A stretch of 64,000 bases of DNA, from assembly GCA_038363925.1 (NCBI GenBank), contig JAQQWL010000002.1:3534001-3598000 (forward strand), given 5' to 3'. This document shows, in pieces, positions 39,094 to 49,929 of this stretch. Under the pieces are notes generated by a model. That model saw only the letters and a program-made list of their open reading frames with translations. It made no database searches and had not been told where the DNA came from. The translations under genes were made by a program, and so were the position numbers. The first letter of the stretch is position 1. Each line of letters opens with the position of its first letter. This stretch comes from Apiospora phragmitis. Lineage: Eukaryota; Ascomycota; Sordariomycetes; Amphisphaeriales; Apiosporaceae.

Positions 39094-40968
39094 ATGCAGG
39101 CCCCGGTTGTTGTCATGAGTGAGCCCCTCCATAAGCTAGGACCCTGATCTGATATGTGTTGGAGATTGGAGGTTTGCATAAGAAGGTAGTACTGACGGCG
39201 AACTCGTTAGACACCCAGAGTGGTGAGAGGCAGACTGGCCGCAAGGCTCAGATGTCTAATATCGCTGCTGCCAAGACGTACGTTACTGTTCTCACGCAAA
39301 ACTCGATTCGACCCGACTGACAGACCCCCGCAGAGTCGCAGATATCATCCGATCGTGTCTGGGCCCGAAAGCCATGCTCAAGATGTTGTTAGATCCCATG
39401 GGTGGTATTGTGCTGACAAACGACGGCCATGCTATTCTACGAGAGATCGAAGTGTCCCACCCGCCGCAAAGAGCATGATCGAGCTCAGCCGAACACAAGA
39501 CGAGGAGGTCGGTGACGGTACAACAACGGTTATCGTGCTGGGTAGGGAAACCATATCTTCAAAACTTGACAACCCATGCTGATGATGCTATAGCTGGCGA
39601 GATCCTTGCTCAGTCTCTCCCCCAGCTGGAGCGCAACATCCACCCCGTTGTGATCATCTCGGCATTCAAGCGGGCCCTGAAGGACGCCCTGGAGATTATT
39701 GACGAGATCTCCCTCCCTGTTGATATCAATGACGACGAGGCCATGAACAACCTGATCTCGACCTCCATTGGTACCAAGTTTGTGTCAAGATGGACTGAAC
39801 TCATGTGCAAGCTAGCCTTGACTGCTGTGCGGACGGTTACGTGGGAGACCAATGGCAAGCGCGAAGTCGACATCAAGCGGTACGCACGTGTAGAGAAGGT
39901 ACCGGGTGGCGAGATCGAGGACAGCTGTGTTCTGGATGGAGTCATGCTCAACAAAGATATCACACATCCTAATATGCGCCGCAAGATCGAGAACCCCAGA
40001 ATCGTGTTGCTCGATTGTCCGCTGGAGTACAAGAAGGGCGAGTCGCAAACCCAGATCGAAGTGAGTAAGGAAGAGGACTGGAACCGGATTCTGCAGATCG
40101 AGGAGGAGCAGATCAAGGCCATGTGTGAATCCATTTTGGCCGTGAACCCGGATATCGTCATTACGGAGAAGGGCGTGTCTGATCTGGCACAACATTACTT
40201 CATGAAGGCCAACGTCACAGCGATCCGAAGAGTGCGAAAGACGGACAACAACAGAATAGCCCGTGCAACCGGCGCAACTATCGTCAACCGTGCTGAGGAC
40301 CTCCAAGAGTCTGATGTCGGAACCCAGTGCGGTCTCTTTGAGATCGAGAAGATTGGCGACGAGTACTTCACATTCCTGACCAAGTGCAAATCGCCCAAGG
40401 CCTGCACAATTCTGCTGCGTGGACCCTCCAAAGACATCCTCAACGAAATCGAGCGAAACCTGCAGGACGCCATGGGAGTAGCCCGTAACGTCATGTTCCA
40501 GCCGAGATTGTCACCGGGTGGTGGTGCTACCGAAATGGCCGTCTCAGTCCGGTTGAACCAGCTGGCGAAGGGTATCGAGGGTGTGCAGCAGTGGCCGTAT
40601 AAGGCTGTAGCAGACGCTCTCGAGGTCATTCCCCGTACTCTGATCCAGAACTCCGGTGCCAGCCCCGTCAGGGTGCTCACTGAGCTGCGGGCGAAGCATG
40701 CCGAGGGCAACATCACTTGGGGTATCAATGGCGAGGCCGGTACCCTTGCCGACATGACGGAGTACGGTATCTGGGAGCCCGAAGCTATTAAACTGCAGAG
40801 CATCAAGACCGCTATTGAGGATACGTCCCACTACAGAATTCCTTATTCATGTTGATTCAAGCTAACGTATTCACACAGGCTGCCTGTCTCTTGTTGAGGG
40901 TGGACGACATCTGCAGTGCCAAGAAGGCGCAACAAGCTGGCGCCGGCATGGGTGGAGGAGATGAATAG
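39094..40968 (+). CDS. CCT3: T-complex protein 1 subunit gamma (CCT3), cytosolic chaperonin (frame broken)
   Basis: An essential subunit of the CCT/TRiC ring that folds actin and tubulin using ATP. Exons: 39094..39118, 39211..39277, 39334..39541, 39594..40819, 40879..40968. Exons 1-2 encode MQAPVVVMNTQSGERQTGRK. Exon 3 carries the ATPase segments LLDPMGG, LTNDGHAIL and GDGTTT. Exon 4 contains YKKGESQTQIEV, VITEKGVSDLAQHY, LSPGGGATEMA and WGINGEAG. Exon 5 gives AACLLLRVDDICSAKK and the stop. Two defects are seen. A base is missing in the C run at 39460-39462 (EVSH-P-AAKSMIELS needs one more C). The intron 4 donor reads GAG|GATACG where GAG|GTACGT would be canonical, as if an A were inserted at about 40821. 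The gene is normally single-copy and essential, so sequence error is likelier than loss. Confidence 0.95.
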
Positions 40969-41255
40969 ACAACTTAGAGGCGTTGAAGGCTGGTCATAAA
41001 ACGAGTCACTACATATACCTTTGTACCAATACCTGGTTCTGACAAAGCTCTGATGAGATAGATGAAATGACGGCTCTGCAGCCAATCCTGATGCATTCCA
41101 AGACTTCACGTAAAATCTACTTTACCTTGATATCTTCCGGCCTGTGCCGATAGACGGTAATGGCTCCTATGCTTTCCAGTGTTCTTTTATCATACAAAAT
41201 GAGCTCTCTCGTCTGCCCATGGGGTATCTCTTCTTTCCGCAATCCGTACAGTCGC

Positions 41256-41867
41256 TTAATCCTCCTCAATAACAATGCCCTGCGGCTCCTGGGTTGCGCT
41301 AGCCGGCGCATCTTTGACATCGGTATCGCCTTCATCGTCTCCCTTATTGACAACGATGTGCGGTCCCTTGTTCACGCCGCCATTAGTCGTCGTCCCCGCC
41401 GAGGTCTTTGCTGCGCCTCCTCCCTGGACCTTGTCCTTGACCTTGGCCTTGCGGGCCTTCATCTTCTCACGCTTCTCGCGGTTGCGGCGCGTCTTCTCCT
41501 CATCGCGGTGCTCGAGCTCCTCGCGGTTCCTCTCGAACTCCTCGGTCGCCTTCTCGAGCCGGACCTCCTCGTCCATCAGGCGCAGGCGCTCGTACTCGCG
41601 CCGTCGGCTCGCCTTGTAGACGTGGAACTCGCCGGAGCCCGCGCCGGCTGAGGATCCTTGCACGTTGGTCACGATCTCGGGCGGGGGCGCGAGGCCGCCG
41701 CGCGACGGCCTATCCGAAGGGAGCCGGATCTCCTGCTCGGGCCGCGCGAAGAGCGCGTCTAGGGTCGCGGCCTGCTCCGACACGGGCGTCAGGGCGCGTT
41801 TTTTGGTTGGGCGCTTCGAGCGCGGGTCCGCCGAGGTCGGGATGGATTCGGGGCCTTCGCCGGACAT
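41256..41867 (-). CDS. PRKRIP1-like nuclear protein (DUF1168 family)
   Basis: This 203-aa protein is intronless. The central FHVYKASRRREYERLRLMDEE (about residues 81-101) is the hallmark of the DUF1168/PRKR-interacting protein 1 family. It is followed by a long charged helix (EKATEEFERNREELEHRDEE) and a Lys/Arg-rich segment (REKREKMKARKAKVKDKV) that would act as a nuclear signal and RNA-binding region. The human homologue is a late-stage spliceosome component, so a splicing role is inferred here. The N-terminus has basic RSKRPTKKR and the C-terminus is acidic. It is convergent with CCT3, about 290 bp away. Confidence 0.9.
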   Translation of the reverse strand: MSGEGPESIPTSADPRSKRPTKKRALTPVSEQAATLDALFARPEQEIRLPSDRPSRGGLAPPPEIVTNVQGSSAGAGSGEFHVYKASRRREYERLRLMDEEVRLEKATEEFERNREELEHRDEEKTRRNREKREKMKARKAKVKDKVQGGGAAKTSAGTTTNGGVNKGPHIVVNKGDDEGDTDVKDAPASATQEPQGIVIEED

Positions 41868-43017
41868 GGCGGGCGGTGGTTTATCGGGCCGTTGTTTTTG
41901 TGCTTGTGTTTAACCGGGTTGTTGGCTGGCCACGGTGTTGGTGGATGGATGGGATGGATTTGGTTTGATGCTTGTTGGGTGCAGCAGCAGTGACCACGCC
42001 GGGAAAAAAGCCGCGCGCTTATCTCTGATACGTGTGATTTGGTCCCAAAGTAAGATGTTCAATGTAACCGCCAAGTGATGGAGTAAGGGATCAATCTAAT
42101 GATATGATCTCATGTGAACTCATGCGAATTTGTCAACATGCGAAAATGGTACGATAAGGCTGAGAGGCTGACGGGCTCTAGGCTCGCAATTGGGGAACCC
42201 CACGCTGTACGCTGTTGGATCGTCAGCCTCACCTAACTTTTTGGTCCCCTCCCTATGCTGGTTGGTTCCCTTGCTGCAGGACGGGCAGACGGGATTTGTA
42301 ACGTGAACACCTGGTTCATCAGATGCGGCCGGCAGGGGGGGGGGGTTAGTGCCCTTCAGCGCCTAACGTGCTGGGCTCTGCCGGACAGATGGGCCGCTAA
42401 ACGCCCTGATAGCCGTCAACGCCGCAGATAAGCCAATGATCAAACGGCCTACCCCTCCAGAAAATAGGTCGATAAGGTGCTGAGGGTGGGGGCGTTACAA
42501 GGGGCAAATTGAGGGGAGGGGGCACTTGGGGGAGACGGCGCGAGAAGGGGGACCGAGAGTCTGGCATATGAAACCCTCAGCGTTTGCCCAAGAAGCTGGA
42601 AGTCTGTCTTTCCGTTTCCCTCTTCCGAAACAGCAGAAACAGAAACACGCAAACTCTGAAGACAGCTGTCACTGCTGCCAGTCTTTTGCATTTGCTCCCA
42701 AGACTTTCGAGGCCAAACATAGATTCGACTAGTTGCTATTTCTATCCATACCGTGGCCTGCGGCCTCCAAGACCCAATATCAAAAACCAATATCACCTGT
42801 GATTCAGAAGCTTCCGTTTTGTTTCTATTCTAACTTGAGAAACTTAACTCGGAGTGACAGCGAGCAGTCGAGCCCGTTATTGAAAGCTCTTTCTTGTCTC
42901 GTCATCAGGTGTTACTGTGCACCCTTCTTCTATACAAGGGTCCCCCCCCCACGCGACCAGCCCGACACCCGTCCACACAACTCTGAGACATCACGTACAC
43001 CAAGGTGAGGCCACAAT
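41868..43017. other. Divergent promoter region between the PRKRIP1-like and phosphatase genes
   Basis: This region contains a G11 tract near 42335-42345. The segment 42580-43010 is pyrimidine-rich and likely the 5' leader of the downstream phosphatase. No supported coding sequence was found. Confidence 0.5.
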
Positions 43018-44695
43018 ATGGGACGACCACGCCTCATCATCCTGATTCGACACGCCCAGTCCGAGGGCAATAGTAAGTACTGCCAGACCTTTGAAGTATA
43101 TGCCCATCGCGCCCGCATAGATCTAACCGAACTTGTATATAGAAAACAGAGAGATACACCAAAGCATCCCCGACCACCGCGTGAAGCTTACAACCGAAGG
43201 ATGGACGCAAGCACACGAAGCCGGCCGCCGGCTACGGTCACTACTTCGCGCCGACGATACTGTGCAGTTCTTTACCTCGCCCTACCGACGTACGCGCGAG
43301 ACGACCGAAGGCATCCTAACGACGCTGACCGCTGACGACCCGGACCCCTCGCCATTCAAGCGCAACTCTATCAAAGTCTACGAGGAACCGAGGCTGCGCG
43401 AGCAGGATTTTGGCAACTTCCAGCCGTGCAGCGCCGAGATGGAGCGCATGTGGCAAGAGCGCGCCGACTATGGCCACTTCTTCTACCGCATCCCCAACGG
43501 CGAGAGCGCCGCCGATGCCTACGACCGTGTTTCGGGTTTTAACGAGTCGCTGTGGCGCCAGTTTGGTGACGAAGACTTCCCGAGTGTCTGCGTCCTCGTC
43601 ACGCACGGCCTGATGAGCCGTGTTTTCCTGATGAAGTGGTATCACTTTAGCGTCGAATACTTTGAGGACCTGCGTAACGTGAACCACTGCGAGTTCCTGG
43701 TCATGAAGAAGCAAAAGGACTCGGGCAAATACATACTAGAGAACAAATTGCGGACCTGGTCCGAGTTACGTAGGGAAAGGGCGGCACTGAAAGCCAAGGA
43801 AGACGCGGAGCGCGAGTCTGTCAGGGAGGACGGCCCCATGTCTGCCAAGGATGTCATCAAGGCCGCAGAGGTTCAAGCTTCGTCCCCAGCCGTTCAGCGT
43901 CGATGGGGTGGCTGCCCAGAAGGCTGTAGCCATGGCCAACATTTCAAGATCCGGCGAGATCTAGCAGAGTTACGCCTTGTTGATGAAAAGAGCGCTGCCC
44001 AAACCAGTGCAACGCCTGCCAGCTCGAATGGCATCAACGGCCTTCGCAGCACGATTGCGAGTCGGCGAACCAACTCGATTAGACGTCCTAATAATTCGGA
44101 CGATGACTCGGACGATCCTCGTGGGCTGATAGCACCCTCTATCGACGTGACCAGGGCTCGTGAAGACATAGTATCCTCACCCGATGGCACACCATCTTTC
44201 ATCACGGTGGAGGACCGCTTGCGCTACGCCCTCAAGTCTCCTACCAACAAGACCATCTCCAACAAACCTATTAACTTGCTTCACCTTGGTCGCGACTTCG
44301 GTGGCACACACTCGGGCGCTAACAGCGATGCCGAGATGAGCGAGGATGATGCTCGAAAGCGGCTAGCCGACCGAGCTGCGCGGGTCAAGGAGGGTAAAGA
44401 AACACTCAACGGCACTAATGGCATAAGCAAGGCCGAGAAAACTTCCAACGGTACCGGTCGTCACGCCAATAGGCTCGGTGATGCGCCAACGCCAGCAACC
44501 TCTTCCGACCACGGCAGTGAGGATGGCGGCGACGAGCGAGAGAAGGACGATGACGCTGCCGATCAGCGAGAAAAGGATGAGGACCTGGAAAAGGCGGAGA
44601 GGGGAAGACAAGAGTTTCCGAGGCAGTGTACTATAACGGTGTATACAACCTCGAACTCTGGGAACGGCCGGGCAACGAACGAGATACGAAGATGA
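43018..44695 (+). CDS. Histidine phosphatase superfamily protein (phosphoglycerate-mutase-like, Det1-type)
   Basis: Model: join(43018..43072,43143..44695), 535 aa; the single GT-AG intron splits EGN|KNREIHQS in frame. The N-terminal domain (1-270) carries the phospho-acceptor motif LIRHAQSEGN (His12), FTSPYRRTRETTEGI, LREQDFGNFQ and the second catalytic His in VLVTHGLMSRVFLMKWY. This matches the yeast Det1 / fission yeast SPAC5H10.03 group of acid phosphatases. A long fungal tail (270-535) is Ser/Asp/Glu-rich, with WGGCPEGCSHGQHFK (a possible metal-binding patch) and an acidic, highly charged end. The natural substrate is unknown. Yeast Det1 has been linked to sterol trafficking between membranes, which is only a hint for this protein. 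Confidence 0.9.
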
Positions 44696-46213
44696 GACAA
44701 ACGAGGCTACATGAGTGCGCTGATGATGTTGCTATTCACCACGAAACTGTGTGTGCACGCAGCGCACAGGTAGATACCTAGGGTAGGCCTCTTGTTATTT
44801 ACGTAGGATATACCCAATACAGTATGTTCATGGTCTATTTATGTACGTGTGGTTTATCGGTATTTTCCCCAAGCTATGTTTGGTCTGAATGCTGGGATAA
44901 AGTTTGGGACTAGAAGAGCTGCTGAGATCTGTTGACTTTGTTTTCCCCTATCCTGGCTCACTCTCCGGTTATTAGACCAGAACAGAGGATAGAGGGACAC
45001 CATTTACTCCAGTATAGGGCCCCAATCTTTGTATTCCCGCCGGCGATTTTCATCAGTTGATATATATTGTAACCATGCCATCCTATTTGTTTTTCTAAGC
45101 ATGTACCCCTGTTTTATGAGAATGGGCAATTGGAATACACTCAGAGCTGACATGGGACTTCATAGCACCAGACATTTCATTCGACAGGCATCGCTTTCCG
45201 GATAGCCCTCTGTATACAGCTTGATGTGCACTTTCTCTTGCAGCAACTGCCTGCCAGTGTTGAGGCATAAGCGGCTATGTCTGTCAAAGTGTTCGCTGCC
45301 TAGATATTCAGAAGTGATCGGTACAGAAGCGGGCAGCCAATATCCTTTGCATTGTATGTTACGTGACCGAGATATGTCTAAGAGACTCCGAGGTCCATCA
45401 CTGTCTTCAGAGGGTCGTGCGTCACTACTGCTGCTGCTGCCAGACAGGATTCTGTCTCCCCCTTCACTGAAATCTTTGCAGCCCACCCTCACGCAAACGG
45501 GATAGGGGTGTTGAAACTAATGTTCTCTAGCTGATGGGAGAAAGAAGATACCAGCAATGGTCCAGGCTCTATAGATTTGCAGTAGGTCAGTCATACATGA
45601 AGACGTCACTATCTACACCAACTACTAGCGAGGTCGAAGCAACGTTAGTGTATTGGGAGAGAAGATGGAGGGCTAAACACGCCGGCTTAGTGTGCAAGAT
45701 AGGGGGTAAAGCAGGTACTACCAACCAGTGGTTCTGCCATCGTGGGAGTTTGATTTTAACAGCACACTGGTTCTAAATAATCTACCTGGCCTGGTAACCG
45801 ATACGTGATCGACATGTAAATAGAGGTGAGTGCATTCTCTTTTTTAACAGGTACTTTGTACACGCACCTGGACTGAACTGTTGCTAAGCTGCCTTTCCCT
45901 AATCAGCGAATAATTCTGGCAGGTTGCTCAATTGAAAACAACCAACTTGCTGCCTTTCACAACAAAGAACACAAAGCCATTCTCAACTTCCTCGAGCAAG
46001 TCTGAATCTTCGATCGACCACGTTCACAAGCATTTCGCTAAAGAAATTTGTCAACTCTTACGATTTTCTGTGTCAACTACGCTTGAAAACGGTTCGATTT
46101 CGACTATTTTCTTTATCCCATCTCACCGATCTCCTGCTACTCGGCAGATCCCAACTCCAACCTCATCACCACCACCTTCTTCTTCTCATTCTTCCTCGAC
46201 AAGATCAGCAACA
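44696..46213. other. Intergenic, no gene seen
   Basis: No frame with recognisable content. Positions 45930-46213 look like a 5' leader of the low-complexity gene that follows. Confidence 0.45.
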
Positions 46214-48115
46214 ATGCGGACCACTAGATCTGGAAAGGTCTATAGCACTGCCTCGCCAGGGGCGGCCGCTACAGTAGAGGCCAGCGCCAGCTCGGCCAAC
46301 TTAATGTAAGTTTGACATCCGCAGGAATTTGAACTCACCTCTCTAGCGAATGCAAACTAATAACACGTAGCTGAGGAGAACGACGCCAACTTCTCCATCA
46401 CCACCGCCGCCGCCACCACCACCACTACCACCACCAGCACTCCCGCCACCCCCAACTCTCCCGTCGCCCCCAGCTCTCCCGTCGCCCCCAGCCCTCCTGT
46501 CGCCCCTAGCACTCCCGTCGCTCCCAGCACTCCGGATTCCGCCCTCTGGGCTCCGGGCTGGGACGAGCCGATCCCGCCGATGTCGAGTCTCCCTCGACTC
46601 CTACGGGCGGCCGGGAGAAGCGGCGTCGAGACGTTGACGACGAGGGAGACGACGAGAAGGACGAGAACCCCGAGCACGCCGCCGCCCTGGCCGCCGCCCG
46701 TCGCGGCAAGAGAGTCTGCGTCGAGGGGGACGGAAGCCCTCAACAACAACAAGCGGTCCCTGCTACCTCGAGCCCGGCCGCCACCTACGCCGCCAATGCC
46801 GCCATTGCCGCCATTGCCGCCGCCGCCGCTGCTGCCAAGCAACCCCATAAGCTGCAGCTTTTCCAACTGAAGCCCAAGGTGAAACTCCGACAGGGTCGGC
46901 TCTCGGACTACCCCTACCGAAACGACCGGGGGGGGCACCCTCTTCAAATCTCTCCCGCAGGCTCGGACCAAGCTGGGTCGTCTCCTTGCGGGTTATCCGA
47001 AGAAGCTCGCCGAGGAGGCCGCCGCCGAGCCCGTCGCAGCCGGGCCTGCCGGACCTGCCGGACCTGCCGGACCTGCCGGACCTGCCCAGCCGGAACCCGC
47101 TGGTGACGCTGCCACCACCACCACCCCCAACTCGAGCCCTGGTCCGAGTCAGGAGCTCATTCTGTCGGCCTCGGATCTTGTCGAGTCGAACCGCGACGAA
47201 TTCCTCCAGAACCTGGCCAGAGAGCAACGACGTCATCCCCAGCGCCTGTCCCAGGGCTCGTCTCCCATCTCCCGCGCCAGCGGCAACACCAACAGCCGCG
47301 CAGGCAGCCCCCGCTGCGCCATCGACGACCTTGCCCACCGGCGGGCGAGGGCCTCGGCTCTTCACCAGATGCAGCAGCTGCAGCGTCGACCTGGCTTTCT
47401 CCGTCGCATCTTCCAAGCCGGGTACCGTGTCGTTCATTCCGGCATTACTACCACGTGGAACAGAGCTCGAACATACGTTCGAGCCCGGCTTGTCCGAATT
47501 GCCAACGAGGAGCTGCTCCATCAAGAGCGACAACAACAGCAGCTACAGCAGGGACATCAGCAACAAGCACCAGCGCAACAGAACCAGCCAGATCGCCCTG
47601 CCGTTGCCCCTTCCTCTTCCGCTTCTAGACGTCAGACGAACCCCCACCGGCGCCCGCAAGGTATCCCATCTCGCCATCGCAGTAGACGTTCGCCCTCTCC
47701 GCGTTGGCTTTCACAGGAGCGACAGCAGCAACTGAGGCATCGTATGAACGCCCTGATGGACGCAGAAGAATCGACATCTGCTGGCCGCCAACAGCGTCAC
47801 AGGGGCAATCAGCCTGCTCAGGGTGAAAATGGTCGATACTACCTTCCCGAAGTTTTCTCCTCGTCCGTCAGCCAAGAAGACTCGCCGTCTTCTTTACCTT
47901 CGTCTTCTGCTCGCGGTCAGGCCTCAAACTCGTTCTCCTCTGCCCCTCTCCAGAATGTCGCGGCTTCCTCCGCTACCAACCTGGGCCAGTCATTCAGCCG
48001 TCGCATCCCTCAGGGGGCGAATGGCAGATCCTTCGTTCCCGATTGGTCCGATGACGACTCCGATTCCGAAAGCACAGGCAATGAATCGCTTTTCGGAACA
48101 GGAGCTCGACGATAA
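46214..48115 (+). pseudogene. Low-complexity gene with frame breaks (unknown function)
   Basis: I do not recognise the family. A likely start at 46214 gives MRTTRSGKVYSTASPG, with a GTAAGT donor at 46306 after exon 1. Downstream, coding-like sequence moves between three frames. First there is a Thr/Ser/Pro repeat (VAPSTPVAPSTP) ending in ALWAPGWDE. Then comes a charged Ala/Gln segment (EKRRRDVDDEGDDEKDEN, then a poly-Ala run) in the next frame from about 46560. Finally a long open frame runs from about 46900 to 48115, with four GPA units, EFLQNLAREQRR, a Gln-rich stretch, an Arg/Ser region (RHRSRRSPSPRW) and the acidic tail DWSDDDSDSES. The second shift sits on a G8 run (46928-46935); with seven G the frames join. 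All segments keep GC3 bias, suggesting one recent gene with indels or sequencing errors. The exon 1 junction also fails to hold frame. Confidence 0.5.
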
Positions 48116-48145
48116 CTATCTCTACGATCTATAGTCTCGTAAGAT

Positions 48146-49655
48146 CTTTGGGGTTCATTTCCCCTCTTTCACCAGTCGTTTACCACGCACACCATCACGA
48201 CTGGGCTACTTACACCATCATACGCTCGGAATATGAGACTGTCAGGGTCACGCTGTGCCAACTAACATGCTGCTCTGGCCGTTGAGCGATTTGGCCTGTT
48301 TCTCTTCAATGTTGGTTCGACCCCAACACTCGCATACACCGCCCAGCTAGAACAGGCTCGCTCGATGAACAGACACCGGCTATTGAGTCTACCGACTTTG
48401 CCTCTTCTCTATGGGCTCATTCCCATATCAATCGCCGTTGCCTGACCTTACCTCTCCCTCATTGGCTCATACCAATATTTGATCACGTACCGCACAGTCA
48501 TCTCAGTTTGACCCAGCCGCTGACTCGGTACCATCCGGCTTCGCCTCTTCTTGGTGCTGGGTTCGATTCCCACACCTCGTCACAATGATCTAGTCAAGTT
48601 TGCTCACCCTATGTTGGTTCGATCCCAACACTCCTATTTACGTCTCAGCTCTTATCCCAATTGGAATAAGATGGTGTGATGAGCAAATCCCAACGATGAC
48701 AGCTGAACCCGACATGCACGGCAAGCAACCTCTGGAACAAGACGTTCCCTTAGAAAGCGACGGTTTTTATGTGAGCACGACTCTCACATCGACACGATTA
48801 GTCTGGCTCAGATCAGCCCTCTTCTACGGCTGTTGGATCCCAGCACTCATGCATTCGATTCACCTGTGTGCCCACGAGACCAAACTCGTGTAAGGAATTA
48901 ACGACGTGAAATCACTAATTGCTATTGGCCGCACATCATCTCTGGATTGTCTCTTCTTGGTGGTTTCGATTCCCATACCATTTACTCAAGTCTATTCCTG
49001 GTCCGCTTATGCTGGTTCATGCCCAGCAGTTTTACAAGCGTTTATTGTTTTTAGCTGGACCAGGATAGTATTGTGAATAGACACCAGAGAGGATGATCGT
49101 CCATTTGGCAACGGTGTTCACGTCACCGATTTACCACACGAGCATGATCCCGTCGGGACTCGCTGTCTCGAATATGCGTGAGGGTCGGTTTCTGTTGCAC
49201 GATTGTACGCGAGCGCTCGCACAGTAGGCAGTCGTCAGATGCTGCTATCACGCCCCCAACGCTACGGAGTTATATGCAGTTACGGAAAGATACGAAGAAC
49301 TGCTGTTCTCTCTATCTGCGGCCTCGATTCTCAACGGGGTTCATATCCCTGGCAATCAGCGCAGCCTCTCATCTTCCTCGACCTGCTGGTACGATCGCAT
49401 CTTCTTGGGCTTGACTCCCAGAGCTCGCACAAGGGAGAAACACCAGCGAGCATCATCATCACCACCTTGTCCAGAACAAAGCAAGAGCGTTGGATAAGCG
49501 ACTATGTCATGCTACGAAGTACCGCCGCCGTCTCATGTCTCGACTTTCAACGAAAGGGCTCCACCTCCGACGGCTCATGGCTATCTATACCATCTGGTAT
49601 CTAGTTCTCTCCGCTGGCGTCGTTGTTATCTGCCTGGGTTCATACCCCAGAACCG
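48146..49655 (+). repeat. Array of tRNA T-arm / B-box-like hairpins
   Basis: Ten clear hairpins share a GG-[7-nt loop]-CC core, with loops TTCGAYY or YTCATNN. Cores are at 48152 (GGTTCATTTCC), 48314 (GGTTCGACCCC), 48414 (GGCTCATTCCC), 48464 (GGCTCATACCA), 48560 (GGTTCGATTCC), 48616 (GGTTCGATCCC), 49014 (GGTTCATGCCC), 49338 (GGTTCATATCC), 49408 (GGCTTGACTCC) and 49637 (GGTTCATACCC). Weaker ones are at 48831 and 48963. Stems differ but still pair (TGTTGG/CCAACA, TGCTGG/CCAGCA, CTGGG/CCCAG, ATTGG/CCAAT, ATGGG/CCCAT). CTCTTC occurs 5-9 nt before five of the cores. Matching acceptor, D and anticodon arms are not found, so these are not intact tRNAs. Confidence 0.75.
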
Positions 49656-49929
49656 AACTACGCCTCACTGACACCCCCCGGTTCGCCAGCGGCAGGAATT
49701 ACCAAAGTCACATAGACAGTGCGGTACGGTAACGACACTTACACACGCGACGCTCATCATTCTCGCCTTGCCTTCTTGGACACCACACCCACACCCACTC
49801 ACAACTCAATAATTCTAATCTGTTGGATTACAATGTACGACTATACACTTGATTTCGAAGCGCAAGGAGCGCTGTGTACTATGAAATGATTCACGACTTC
49901 TCTACTTTTTTATATTCTCTTTATTCTGG

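Noticed and set aside
41117..41353. 78-codon minus-strand frame after the PRKRIP1-like gene
   Set aside because: It overlaps the stop and 3' UTR of that gene in another frame and has no family match.
48500..48630. Complete tRNA genes in the hairpin array
   Set aside because: The sequence 3' of each T-arm has no complementary partner 60-70 nt upstream, and A-box sequences are missing.
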